Shown here: one piece after another, positions 1-12,379 of the stretch
How the letters are laid out: each line of letters starts with the position of its first letter
Position numbering within the stretch: position 1 is the first letter of the stretch
The notes under the pieces: model-generated
What the model was told of the DNA's origin: nothing
What the model saw: only the letters and a program-made list of their open reading frames with translations
Databases searched by the model: none
NCBI GenBank assembly: GCA_025201365.1
Contig: JAIXMF010000009.1
Span: 434,001 to 498,000, forward strand
Source of the DNA: Syncephalis plumigaleata
Lineage: Eukaryota; Zoopagomycota; Zoopagomycetes; Zoopagales; Piptocephalidaceae
Length of the DNA: 64,000 nucleotides
Direction of reading: 5' to 3'
Position numbers and translations under genes: made by a program

Positions 1-2
1 AA

Positions 3-2687
3 TTGGCCGCAGAAATTCAAGAGAAAAGCCAGCGAATCATTAATGGTGCCACTGATATTGCTTCGGCAATTGCATCAGCTTCATCTGTCGCTGACAATAT
101 AAGCAAGACAGTTACCGAGGAGCCATCTCCACAAGCAAGCAATACCGGATCAAATGGCAATGGCAACGGTAATTGCCGTGGTGCCAGTAATCTAGTAGTG
201 ATGTGCGATGGTTGCGGTGAACTAAGCAAGGAGTACGCGTACACTTGTCTACAATGTGATGATTTTGACTTTTGTCATGGCTGTTATAACTCGTCGATTG
301 TCCGTGCACATCATCCAGCTGAACATCAGTTTATGAAGATTACATGCTCGCCACAACCGCATTCACCTACATACTCATCCGCGGCGGCACAGCCATCATC
401 ATCACCAACAGAATTGAAGCCATCATCTGTAACCGCATCAGGTAATATTACATTATACATTATTACTATTCTTGTTTACTAATTATAGCCTACTAGATCT
501 GTCGTTACCATCAAGCATGGTGTGATTTCTGCGATACATTGATCGCTGGATATCGCTACAAGTGCGAGCAATGTCCCGACTTTGATCTGTGTGGAAAGTG
601 TATCGGTCGTGCCGTATCTCATCATAATAGTCATACCTATAAGGTTATCGAGGCGCCTAAAGACTCCAGTTCAGAGTGCGTGCCACTTCATCGAGATGTC
701 CAAGTAGATCAGCATCATTAGCATCATACGGTGCCACCAATAGAAGTCGAAGTTGGTTGCATGCTCATACCGCTCCTGTCCGTCACACCAATGTTATTTG
801 CGATCATTGTAATCGTCGCATTGTAGGTGTTCGCTATAAGGTACGTAATAGCTAGAGCATTAATAGTAACGATATAACATAGAGTAACAACACGATACTA
901 ACATTGATTTATATGATTGATTAATATTAGTGTGGCAATTGCTCTGACTTGATTTGTGTGGTAGCTGTGAATCAGCCGGATTACATCAGCATGATGCTGA
1001 TCACGTATTCCTTAAGATCAAACGACCATTGCCATATCCGATCTCCACTTCTACTGCATTGTTACCGTCGCTTTACATGCGTCGTCCCATTTCAACCGGA
1101 TCAATATGCGCGTATCGTAATGAACCATTGTAAGTAGCTATTTTCATTTATTAATGACAAATACTTATCGTAATTGTATGATAGGTCTATTGATGTTTTA
1201 GATCGAGCCATTACAGCGGCTACTAGAAATGAACCGCAGAGATCAGTGCACCAAAGGCTAGTTGCAATAGTGTGGATACACTTGTTAATACACCATCCAC
1301 GCCCAAACCATCGGATAGTCTAAATTTACCTGGTTCATTCGTTCCAGCAGCAGGAATGTATGTGTTACACAATATACTCATCATTGATGCTTACTAATGA
1401 TCATATACTAATTAATTAATAGACAATCACCATCTACTAGTGGTCAAGCAACTACACCTGAATTGTACACGGCCACCTTTATTAATGATGCTAGCGTGGA
1501 TGATGGTACTGTGTTCTCTTCGGGAGAAAGTTTGTCAAATCATGGACTATAGCCAATCATGGTACTATTCCTTGGCCAACTGGCGTGAAATTGATCTATG
1601 TTGGTGGTGATCGTATGGGCGATGTCACAAGTGTAGACATGCCAGTGCTGGCCAGTAATGAGCAAGCACCCATTAGTGTTGACTTGGTGGCACCAAAACA
1701 TGCTGGATTGAAGACTTCCTATTGGCGATTAGTCCAGGCAGATGGACTCGATTCGGTGATCATCTATGGTGTGAAATCCAAGTGGCTAGCAACAATGCCA
1801 CTAGTCAGATTGACAATAACGAACAAGTTGAAGAAGAAGAGAAGAGGAAGAGGAGGAAGAAATTGTAGATATGACAGCTGCTGTTGATATTGTATAACGA
1901 AGGATGCTCATGAATCGAGCACTAGTCCGATACTACGACCAATGATACATCATTCTCTATTTCTGTAGAAGATGAAGATGAAGACGAAGAAGACGAAGAG
2001 GAAGAGGAAGCATCTAGCAATAACAAGAGCAACGGTAATCAATTGTCAAACTCGGCTCTATTTGTTATTCCAACCTTGTCATTCTCTAATGTAAACACAG
2101 ATGATGAAGATGGTCGATCCACCATTACTTCATCATCAGTGCCACCTGATGCATTGACCAGTACCAGTGCATCTGAAATTCATAGTCTTGCATCATCAGT
2201 TGCCTCATTAACACATGGAACACCGGCAGCTGTATTGGACACCACGCTATCTGTAGATGACACAGTTAGAATTCCATGGTCTGAATCTGATATAGAAATC
2301 AGTATGAATGATCAAAGTGAAATTGATGTTCAATCGATTGTATCTGAAGATGAGTGCATCACTCGGAGGTCGAGTCAATTGCTGAAGATGTACATAGTGA
2401 AATTGAATCAGTATCCGAGAATCTACTACAAGTCAACCAAAGACTGCTACTGCTGATGCTGCTACTGACTTGCTAGAGGATCGATTGAAACTAGGAATGT
2501 TGTCTATTATCAGTCAAGATAAGGAGGATGAACTACAGTTCAATTGAACAACGAAGCTGACGATGAAGATTCAGACGAGGATGATGCTTCTACTCAAATA
2601 GAAGTGGACGATGCACGATCGATTTCTTCCGATGACTTTGAAGTAATCAACAGCGATGTTTGGGATCATCCAGCAATGACACGCTAA
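3..2687 (+). CDS. NBR1: NBR1-like selective autophagy receptor (5' partial)
   Basis: The gene enters from the left edge, so its N-terminus is missing. Three ZZ-type zinc fingers follow one another: bases ~200-340 (CDGCGELSKEYAYTC), ~515-650 (YKCEQCPDFDLCGKC) and ~795-1010 (VICDHCNRRIVGVRYKCGNC). An NBR1-type four-tryptophan (FW) domain lies at ~1440-1800, with SWTIANHGTIPWP and YWRLVQADG visible. A long acidic, Ser-rich tail ends at 2685-2687. Near the end, DDFEVI (FEVI at 2637-2648) fits an Atg8-binding LIR motif (aromatic-x-x-aliphatic in an acidic setting). Family knowledge: NBR1 proteins carry cargo to autophagosomes or, in fission yeast, to the vacuole with ESCRT. No UBA domain was seen. 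Two single-base losses (~950 in ZZ3, ~1746 in FW) break the frame. A GTGARGT-type intron pattern splits the gene into at least six exons. The ZZ/FW combination makes the family call fairly safe; exon limits are less sure. Confidence 0.75.
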
Positions 2688-2867
2688 GTACTACTACTAC
2701 CACTACCAATACTACTACTACAGAGTTTTCTTTCATATTTGTCTATCAGTTCATTTACTCAATAAATGATCAGCGTATTAAATTAGTATATAAATCACAA
2801 TTGATTTACGTATTTTTTATTTTATTTTTATTCACGTTCTTTTATCACCACTTTTTGTTCTATTAAA

Positions 2868-3524
2868 ATGTCACAAGCACTAGGTAAAGTAAGTATTCTC
2901 TATTGACAAATAGGATCAGCTCTAGCTTACACTGAATCATGTAGACTTCACTGGCATACGCGCGTGTTTGGCATTTAGTCGATGCCAATGATCGTATTCT
3001 AGGTCGTATGGCAACACGTATTGCCACTACGCTCATGGGAAAACATAAACCAATATACGATCCTGCTTGTAAGTATATATATATATATATAATGAATCTA
3101 GCTGATGAATACTAATACTAATAATACTGATACTATTAGCGGATTGTGGTGATTATGTCGTTGTCATTAATGCGCGTAAAGTAGCCGTATCAGGTCGTAA
3201 ATCGGAACAGAAGTTGTATCGTCATCATTCAGGATATCCTGGTGGTTTGAAGGAAATCCCCTACACTCGTATGCTTGAACGTAAACCGGAAGAAGTAAGT
3301 GTCATATATTTATTGTATAGTCAACTATTAACACGTTCAATTAGATTATTCGTAAGGCGGTATCGGGTATGTTGCCCAAGAATCGACTACGTGATGTTCG
3401 TCTCGAACGTCTACTCATCTTTCCTGACGAAACACATCCTTATGCGGCTAATATTATTAAACGATACGATGAATCGGTAAAGCTACCAGAGTCATCATCA
3501 TCATCATCATCATCGCAACAATAG
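2868..3524 (+). CDS. MRPL13: Mitochondrial large-subunit ribosomal protein uL13m
   Basis: Four exons (2868-2888, 2945-3068, 3140-3294, 3345-3524) give about 159 residues in one frame. The protein matches the bacterial/mitochondrial L13 family, not cytosolic uL13: [65 protein letters not shown] and HPYAANI are family signatures. It would sit in the mitoribosome large subunit and bind 23S-like rRNA (yeast MRPL23). The start is chosen because only the tiny first exon (MSQALGK) gives an ATG in frame. The C-terminus ends in a poly-Ser run encoded by a TCA/ATC microsatellite at about 3490-3513, probably a recent expansion. It lies 180 bases downstream of the NBR1-like stop and converges with TRP2. 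Confidence 0.9.
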
Positions 3525-3692
3525 TAATAATAATGAGGATGATATGCATTAACGTTTATTATATATAAAGAAAGAAAATACAGCTAGTTTACCTATCTAT
3601 CATTTGTTTACTTGTATATTAATGAGGTTATAATGGATTATTACTATTATACGATATAGATTGATCATAGAGTAGGCAATTTATTAGTTCAA

Positions 3693-5412
3693 CTATTGTC
3701 GATAATAAGTTTCAGCACGTGTGATGGTGGCTAGATTAGAGCCCAACTTGTTGAGTGTCTCTTGATATTCAGCGGCTGGATCAGAGTCGAATACAATGCC
3801 ACCGCCTGCTTGCAAGTAGGCCATACCATCTTTGAACACCATTGTTCTAATGGCAATGCATGTGTCTAGATTGCCTGAAAAGTCGAAATGACCTACTGCA
3901 CCGGCGTACACGCCACGTCGCTCTCCCTCCAACTCGGATATAAGCTCGATCGCTCGTACTTTAGGTGCACCCGACACTGTACCCGCGGGGAATATACTAC
4001 GGAATGCATCGAATGGCGTTTGATCGTCACGTAGTTTGCCGCTTACATTGCTAACAATATGCATGACATGGCTGTAGCGTTCGATGTGCATTAGCGAGTC
4101 GACCTTTACCGTTTCGGGTCGACACACGCGATTCACGTCGTTACGTCCGAGATCAACGAGCATGACGTGTTCGGCTCGTTCTTTAGGATCGTTCAACACA
4201 TCCTGCTCGAGTGCCAAATCCTCCTCTTCATTCTTGCCACGCGGACGTGTACCGGCAATTGGATGCGTGTACACCACTTGATTCTCCACTTTGACGAGCA
4301 TCTCCGGCGATGCGCCCACCACTTGAAAGTCCTCGAAATCAATGTAGAACATGTAGGGCGACGGATTGATCGTGCGTAATTGTCGGTAAACATTAAGTGG
4401 ATGCAGTTTCGTGGGACGTGATACACGCTGCGATGGCACCGCCTGAATGATGTCGCCCTGTTGGATGTGTCCCTTTAACTTGTTAACGAATCCCTCGTAG
4501 CCTTCCCTGCCAACATTAGATGTCCATTCAATGTCATCAGTGTCATTCGTCAATGATGCCTGAACTGGTGTTGGTGTATCGGCCGATGCAAGTGCCGTCA
4601 GTATATGATTGATACGCTGAGTGGCTTGCTCGTATTGCCGCAGATCTCCTCTGGACTAGCATGGTCGCCACTCGAACATGGGAAATCACCTTGACTTGCT
4701 GGAAGAGATGATCGCACACTACTAGCGTGTCGCATAGCAACTGAATCGACTCTGGTAGTTCAAGTGGATTCTTTAATGGACGCTTGGTACGTGGCTCGAA
4801 ATGTTGCACACAGTCATACGCAATGAATCCAATGGCACCGCCTAGCAATATAATCGTAGAAATATGCATCAATTTACTACTACTATCACTATATGTATTG
4901 CAACATCATTGCCTACCTGTAAATGTTGGTAGTCCAGCCACAGGTATATACTTAATACTGGCCAGTTCACGTTCAATGTATACTAATGGATCGCCATCGA
5001 GTGCTCGTTCGGTCCAGTTCGAATAATCTTGTATGGATCTAGTCGATTGACAATATATATAAGATAGGATAAGAGAAGGGTTCATGGATATTCATGGCTG
5101 CTTACCAGTGCCAATAAACGAGTAGCGTCCTATCTTCTCGCCGCCCGCCACTGATTCCAATAGAAACGAGTTTGCCCGTAGTTGCGATACCTTTAGATAA
5201 ATTGCCACAGGAGTCAGAAGGTCGGCCGGTATTTCCGTATAAATTGGTACGGTATTGCCGCGGCCTTCACTAATGGCTTTAGTGACCTCCTCCAACGAAG
5301 GCTTTAACCCGGTCTAAATAGATGGAATAGAGCGTTCTAGTTAGTTATACTATAGTCTAGCTGCATATCATATAGTTCTACTTGCCTTGTTTACTGGATA
5401 AATGGTCGTCAT
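3693..5412 (-). CDS. TRP2: Anthranilate synthase component I (tryptophan synthesis)
   Basis: This enzyme converts chorismate and ammonia/glutamine to anthranilate, the first committed step to tryptophan. The N-terminal exon reads MTTIYPVNK, then [18 protein letters not shown] and [18 protein letters not shown]. The catalytic chorismate-binding domain at 3693-4553 has [53 protein letters not shown] and [13 protein letters not shown]. The N-terminal LLES motif is the usual Trp feedback site of the family. The first intron has a GC donor (GCAAGT, just below 5386) and an AG acceptor. Frame is lost by single bases near 5002, 4659 and 4638, although protein similarity runs on across them, so the gene is probably whole in life. 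It is divergent from bystin with 295 bases between the starts. Confidence 0.9.
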
Positions 5413-5590
5413 GGTGCTATTACGAAGTAAAAGAATTGCGTAACTTGCAATACGTAACCAGCAGCATCTTACGAAATATTTGATTGATGAACTGCACGAT
5501 CTTGATCACTCCTATTGGTGGTGATGGTAGTGCAACACACAAGCTGGGTTGATCTGGTCAACAAGCCTCTCATATGAATTCAATGCAGAT

Positions 5591-5597
5591 CGAGTCA
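5591..5597. promoter_or_regulatory. Possible Gcn4/Cpc1-like site upstream of TRP2
   Basis: CGAGTCA differs by one base from TGAGTCA, the general amino-acid-control site bound by Gcn4/Cpc1 in ascomycetes. It lies about 180 bases upstream of the TRP2 start, in the promoter shared with bystin. A seven-base match with one mismatch is weak, and no perfect copy was found near HIS4. Confidence 0.15.
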
Positions 5598-5707
5598 GAA
5601 TATATTGGCCGAGTATCCTTTGTTATATTTTCTTTTTTTCGTCAAAAAAAATAGTATCGTTCTTCTTCGGATTGACCCTAGTATTTACGCATCACTTCAC
5701 CGTTGTC

Positions 5708-7651
5708 ATGGTTAAGGAACGAACCGCTACGACAAAGCAGACCACCAGGCATACGCCTCTGCACAAGGAGTATATGCCTTCGTCGGATGCAACGTTTAAC
5801 AAGGGCGCAGCACGTAAAAAGTACACCGAGCGTGATGAACGTCGTCGCAAGAAAGAAACAGCGGTAGGATGGACGACAGTCGATATTGATTCGTTATAAC
5901 TAATAATATTATAATAATGCGAATCTATATATGTATACAGGAGTATGTAGACCCGAAACTATCCAAGAAGATTCTATCTATTGCACGCGAGCAACAGGAT
6001 GAACTTGAGCGAGAGGATAGAAGCGAGGAGGAAGGCGAGGAACAAGTTATTCCGTAAGTTAATGATGGCAACCCATTATTGTTCATCTATGTATACATAT
6101 ACATATACATATATATTCATATATCTGTGTACAATGATATAGAGAACTTGGTGATAAACATATGAATAATGGTGATATCTCGGAAGAGGAAGAGGAATAC
6201 GAGGAAACCTACGAGGAAGATGTTTCCTATGATGCTTTCGCTGATGAATTGGTATGTATCTATTATTGTCTGTATATACAAGTATCCTATATCTAATATC
6301 ACCATAATATGATAGGAATTGGATGAAGGCGATCAAGCAATGCTAGATCGATTCTTCCCCAGTGCAGTGACACAACGACGTAATTTGGCCGATATTGTCA
6401 TGGAGAAGATCCGACAGCATGAAGATGCACGTAATCGACCACAGAACTCGAGTGATAAAGGTATTACAACTATTAGCATTACTATTAACATGTAATAACC
6501 ATCGTAATCATAGAACGAGTTACTCCACCTGGCATTAATCCAAAAGTGGTTGAAGTCTATACACAGTAAGTCTATTGGAATTGTTACAAGTAAGCAAACA
6601 AGTATAATGTAACCATATTATCATTAGGGTTGGCAAGTATTGAGTCGATACAAATCAGGCAAACTGCCAAAGGCATTCAAAATCATTCCATCGTTGCCCA
6701 ACTGGGATGAGATCCTTTTCTTAACACATCCTGAATCATGGACACCACACGCGGTATTCCAGGCCACTCGTATTTTCGTATCGAATTTGAAGGCACGCCA
6801 ATCACAAAAGTAATTATTATACATAAAATGATAGTAATAGACTAGTAGTGATAACTAATGAATTGTACTTAGATTCTTTACGTATATTCTACTGGATCAT
6901 GTACGAGAGGATATTCGTGAAACGAAGAAACTCAACTATCATTTGTACATGGCGTTGAAGAAAGCCCTATACAAACCGGCTGCCTTCTTTAAAGGTGTAC
7001 TATTCCCATTATGCGAGGTGAGTGGTATATCTATCTATATATATCGTGATTACCCTATCTAATTTGTATTCCATCAGTCTGGCACCTGTACATTACGTGA
7101 AGCAGCCATCATTGGTAGTGTATTGTCTAAAGTAAGCGTGCCAGTACTACACTCTAGTGCTGCACTAATGCATCTGCCAATATGGAGTACACCGGTAAGT
7201 ATCGTCTTCCTCTTAGTAAATATCCCATTACTAATTATACATACATCGTATATCAGGTCCTAATAGTCTTTTCATGAGAATCCTTCTCGATAAAAAGTAT
7301 GCCTTACCATTCAAGGTAGTTGACGCCATTGTATTCCATTTCATTCGATTCAAGGGTGAATCTGGTCCATTGCCTGTTTTATGGCATCAAGCATTCTTAA
7401 CATTCTGTCAACGGTATGTAATAATAATCAACCAGTATGTTCATAATCTAATCATATTATCTAGTTATAAACAAGATTTGACACCAGAACAGAAGGATGC
7501 ACTCATGCAAGTGTTACGCTATCATTCACATCATCAAATTACACCGGAGATTAGACGGGAAATTGTTCATTCTACATGTCGTGGTGAATTAATCAGCGAT
7601 GATGCTACAATGGCTGATTATAGTGCAACAAATGCAATGATGATGGACTAG
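5708..7651 (+). CDS. ENP1: Bystin, 40S ribosome biogenesis factor
   Basis: About nine exons encode a bystin-family protein (yeast Enp1, human BYSL), a pre-40S assembly factor in nucleolus and cytoplasm. The N-terminus is basic ([15 protein letters not shown]), followed by very acidic stretches ([14 protein letters not shown]), as in other bystins. The conserved C-terminal part contains [72 protein letters not shown] and [19 protein letters not shown]. It ends in a poor-complexity tail at 7649-7651. One base appears missing at the splice acceptor near 7257, where GPNSLFMR would otherwise read in frame. The ATG at 5708 is the first in frame and matches the short basic bystin start. It shares an upstream region with TRP2. 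Confidence 0.92.
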
Positions 7652-7804
7652 GTGCTAGTTCTATGAATAAATATAGCTTATTATCAATCTATAATTCATC
7701 TTGTATATCATCTAATGTCATGCATTGTTTACTTTATTCACTTTACAATGATGACTAGACTAATGATTGATCTTGATAATATGATAGAGAGTAACTAGAA
7801 TTAC

Positions 7805-10161
7805 TTAGGTAGAACTCTCCATAGCTACAGAAACATTAGTCGGATTAAAGTAGGCACCTTGTCGTATATACTCTTGAAGACGATGTGACATTGAATCGTC
7901 AAAGAAATGTTCTGCATCAGGTGCATTGGCCAAATGACGAATAATGCTAAACTTCCATTTCTACTCAATGATATATACGTATATTAGTGTGTATATCAAT
8001 ATATGTATGTATGTATATGAAGATACTTTACCTTTCCTTCAAATGATGGTTCTACATCACGATTAAGTAGATGATTCATGGCATGACTACTACTCGCTAT
8101 TATCTATGAGGTAGATGATGCATCATTCATTATAGCTATCATCGTCAATATCATCACTATAACTTACCTCACGTCCCCATCGATGTTCAGCGAGTGCCTG
8201 AATTACACCATAGCTAACATAGCGTAAATCATCAAATGCCTGTTTTGTATTGGCCACTAGGACTGAAAGAAATCCTGCATTCTGTGGTTCTAATTGTTCA
8301 ACAGTCAGATGATCAATATATATATATACAATTGTTAATCATAAAATAACAAGAATGACTTACTAGTAGCGGCATCGAGTTCATAATAAAATTGTTGACA
8401 TGATCCAGTCTTTGCTGCATCCTTTTCATTGCTAATATATGAAATCGTTATTACTGCTTCTATTGATACTGCTATTGTTACGACTATTACCGAATCTCAA
8501 GTATCATCATGGTAGTTTCTAAACATGGTACACGCATGTCACCCGTTGAACGAACTACCAGATCAATGAATGGCCAAGTACGCCATGACGTTGTATTGCT
8601 GCCGCACCATTGGCCGATTTACCCAATAAACCTAGTGTACGAATGGCTACCGTCTATTATAGAATTGTATGGTATTAGTCATGTACATGTATGGTAGATG
8701 ATCATTTACTCACCTTTACAATGGAATCGGGCGATTTAATCTGTCGTTGTACAGCATCCAATATGGCGAAATCATCTTGTAACTTTCTAACATCGTGTGT
8801 CTATCGTATGATATATACGAATTAGTATTGTCTGTTTATTGATTCATTCTACGTATTAGAGTAATAATAATAATAATAATCACACTTACCTCACCAACTC
8901 GACCTAGAAACTTCAAAGCTGAACATATAATGAGACGATCACTAGCACTGTTCTCATCGGTTAATGCCCAATTGGTGATTGAACGGATAATGCCCTCGTC
9001 GTCAAGGAAGGCTAGGGCATAATCAGTATCTGCCAACTAATACAATACATTAATCTATCAATGTTGATAATATGTCATATAGTTGATTACTTACACTAGC
9101 TATTAGATGTACTGTATTCATTACAAGTAATGGATCATTCGACGAGATATCACTGATCATATGCTTCAATAGTCCCGATGACTCGAATTCATCGAATATA
9201 AAACGATACTTGCAACACATTGGTACGATTAGATCCCATACACGCGATCGAACAATTTCATTCCTAATCATCGTTGTCATACATATACATTAGTGAAATG
9301 GACAAGATGACGATGACGATGACGATGTATATCTTGGATAGTTACGTTTCAGATAGTTCCACAAGTATTGGTTTAGCAGTAGGTCGGAAGAATGCTTTGG
9401 CACCATTAATGTAATCGGCCAACTATTATAATGAATATGATAGCATATATGTAAATAGAATGGAAGTGCTAGATAGCTATATACTAGTCTATTACCTTGG
9501 AAAGAATGCACCAACCTGTGTGGCAAATCCTATTCTATCATCGGCCAACGATTTCAATACCAACTCGAATAGATCCGGTGTTGCCAACTAGAGTGAATAC
9601 ATTTATGAGTAATCATGCTTGTCTATCCACTAAGAAGTACTAAGCTTGCTTACAAATCGATCAACAGTTTCATTCGAGGCAAGACATTTAACAATTTGCG
9701 ATAAAGCCAGAGTACGCACACGTTCAATTGGCATCTGTATACCAAGCAATATGTGTTCCTAGCAGCATACATGTTACTATTATGCTTATGGATATTGTTA
9801 TGATGATTAGTCAAGTACCTGATATGCATCTGCCACTTGATTATAGTCCTCCTTGACTAATACTAGTGCGATACAGCTACATGATAGTTCCACGACATAA
9901 CCATCCTCATAGCCGAGCAGTGAAAATAGTAAGTTGATGGTATCTGTAGGCACAACTGCATTACGGTCTATTGAACAATAAGTGTTATTCGCTAATAGTA
10001 TCAAAGGTGGTTTACTACTGCTATGTATGTATGCATATATACTTGCCCTGTAGTAATAACTTGAGAGATTGCAATGTATCAATGTATTCCTCTGAATTCG
10101 AAGCCTCCGAAAGAGCTTCTATAGTTTTCTGAAGTCGATAAGCACGTTGGTCAACTGGCAT
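7805..10161 (-). CDS. PSMD5: 26S proteasome assembly chaperone PSMD5/S5b-like
   Basis: A roughly ten-exon gene encodes an all-helical HEAT/ARM-type protein starting MPVDQRAYRLQKTIEAL and ending FNPTNVSVAMESST. Matches to animal PSMD5 (S5b) run the whole length: ERVRTLALSQIVKCLAS, NEIVRSRVWDLIVP, ESSGLLKHMISDI, TVAIRTLGLLGKSANG and a C-terminal GAYFNPTNVSV. PSMD5 is one of four chaperones that help assemble the 19S base, binding the Rpt1-Rpt2 side; in budding yeast the job is done by the divergent Hsm3. The gene is head to head with the ZZZ3-like gene, 296 bases apart. Introns are 45-70 bases. The match is by pattern recognition and fold type, but the spread of conserved blocks makes a chance hit unlikely. 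Confidence 0.8.
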
Positions 10162-10456
10162 GGTGAATAGACAAGAGTAATGGAGAGTATATGAAAGTAG
10201 AGGAATAAGAAGGTATACGCTATTGTTTGAAGTGAGCGAGTAGGTAGACGTTTATTAATGTGATGTGTCACGCATATAACATGGAATGATGTTGATGATG
10301 ATGATGATGAGTCACCAAATAGAATGATTAACAGACTTTTTCCCTTCAAATCAATTTTTTTACTAATTGTTAACGAATTCTCGTTGGTAACTAAACAAAA
10401 ATGTCGACAAACATACCACTCGAGTCGAATAATAAGACTACAGATACAGAAAGGAG

Positions 10457-12258
10457 ATGAGTGTATCTGCAATATCAGCACAAGAGCATGAGATATTAAT
10501 GCAGAATGAAGACTATTTGCTAGTGCATAGTGCACTTGAAGTGTTACGGGAACAACTAAAGCAAGCAGAATGTGATCTTCAATGCTTAACCGAATCTAAA
10601 CAACAAGCACAGAATGATCCTGCGCATTTGTTTATCACTTCGTAATAAGGTAAGCGTGGTACGCGTAGTTGAACATACTTGATAAATAACCGTGTATGAT
10701 ATAGACACGTCCATCTTTACCGACACTACAGCCTATTGTATCAATACCCAATATTGAATTAAGGAAATATGGTAGAGCGTATGAAATGAGCGGCAAGTCA
10801 TCTACGGATAATACGACAAATGATGTCAATTCATTCACGGTATGCTATTATCGTTACATAATAATATTGCATACTTAGTATGATTATAGGTTAATGCACA
10901 TCAAGCTTCGCTTAAAGCCTTCCAAAGCAATGAGTCAAGTCGTTCATCCTCCTCGCAAGTAACTACATCAACATCATCAGCATCAGCATCAGCATCAGCG
11001 TCGTCATTAGTATCCATGGTTAAGCAAGCTGCAGAGATGTTACCACCGCGTTCTGTATCACCAGATGCATCGACAGATGAGCATGATTACGTGGAAGTTA
11101 CACCGCCTCGTCCCAATAAACGACATAAGAATCAGTCGGGCAAGGGAATGTCAGGGGTAGGAAATGGTATGCACACGCCTACAGATGAAGTAAAACAGCC
11201 TCGAAAACCAAAACAGGTAAGTGAGAATATAGCTGGCGATAAGCAGCGTAGATTACTGTATTGCTAATAACGCATTATATAATCGTGTTAGGCTACATCA
11301 ACAGTACCTGATACATTAAATGTGCCATGGTCTGAGGAGGAATTGGTAATTAGGATGACGAGTGTTATTATTATTATACTAATATGTATACAATATTAGG
11401 AACGACTAGAGCAGTTGATGAAGATTATACCGGATGAAGGTGTAACTGCCGAGCGATATCGTCGTATGCGGCTGCTTTGGGTACACGAACAGATAAACAA
11501 GTGAGTTATTTATACTCTGCGATGATTAATATGCGTGTCTTATATACTGATATTTGATTGCTAGGTCGGTAGTAGGATACAACGATTAATGAACAAGGAA
11601 AACTATAACGGCAACACTAAGCTGAATTTGTCACAATCTACTTATCGGTAGGCTAGTGTAGAAATATATATATCGATGTATACTGATAATATGTAATAGG
11701 GTGACTGGTGCTGTTTACTTGAATTAGCTCCATCGATTCTTATGCCTGATGAGGTAACTAACTTGTGTTTGATGCGTGAATACACTAGGAATACTAATGT
11801 CATTACAACTATTACTTGTAGACTACCGTTAACAGAGTAACTAGTCATGAGAAACCGGTAACTGTTCATTATGGCTTTTCGGTAGGTTACATCATCATTA
11901 TCTTGCCTATTAATAACATGCTAACTGATATCATTCATTATTTGTAGTGTGATGGATGTCAGGTTGAACCAATTGTTGGTATACGATGGAAATGTCTTGA
12001 TTGTCCCGAGGCAGAGCAGGTTGATCTGTGCGACTCTTGTCATAGAATAGGTGAATTTGAGAATGGTATGTCAATGGATGATAGTGAATATTGGCAGGAA
12101 TTACGCAATACTAACAAATATAAACGTAATTAGCTGTGCATAGAGTTGAGCACAAATACGAGGCGTGGACAGAGCCTGAACCAGGAGATGGTGCTGCCGT
12201 TTCTCACTCGAATAACGATACTAATCATGATTATGCCTACCTTGGATTAGGCACGTAA
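10457..12258 (+). CDS. ZZZ3: ZZZ3-like Myb/SANT plus ZZ-finger protein
   Basis: Order of parts: an N-terminal coiled-coil-like segment (EDYLLVHSALEVLREQLKQA), a Ser/Ala and Lys-rich linker, a Myb/SANT domain at ~11315-11600 (VPWSEEELERLEQLMKI, then KQVGSRIQRLMNKENY) and a ZZ zinc finger at ~11945-12060 (CDGCQVEPIVGIRWKC, DLCDSCHRIGEFENAVH). This is the layout of ZZZ3, a histone-reading subunit of the ATAC acetyltransferase complex in animals. The C-terminus NHDYAYLGLGT resembles the YNYLD ending of ZZZ3 homologues. A base seems missing in the Myb domain near 11466. An upstream ATG at 10401 opens a short frame ending at 10457; the true start could be there if one more base is lost, so the start is uncertain. 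A (TCAGCA)n run at ~10976-11010 encodes Ser/Ala. Confidence 0.75.
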
Positions 12259-12379
12259 ATTACGCGAGATCCAATTGTGTTTTGCCTATAGTAATGAATA
12301 TTTCTTTGTATTGAGAACTATACTATAATTAATAGAGATCATTATTCAAAATGAAGTTTTATTTTTCTTCTTTCATAAC

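Noticed and set aside
6076-6336. Tyr/Ile-rich minus-strand frames in bystin
   Set aside because: Shadows of bystin exons and an intron with TATACA repeats.
10119-10535. 138-codon minus-strand frame across the PSMD5/ZZZ3 promoter
   Set aside because: It overlaps both supported genes and the shared promoter, and has no coherent domain.
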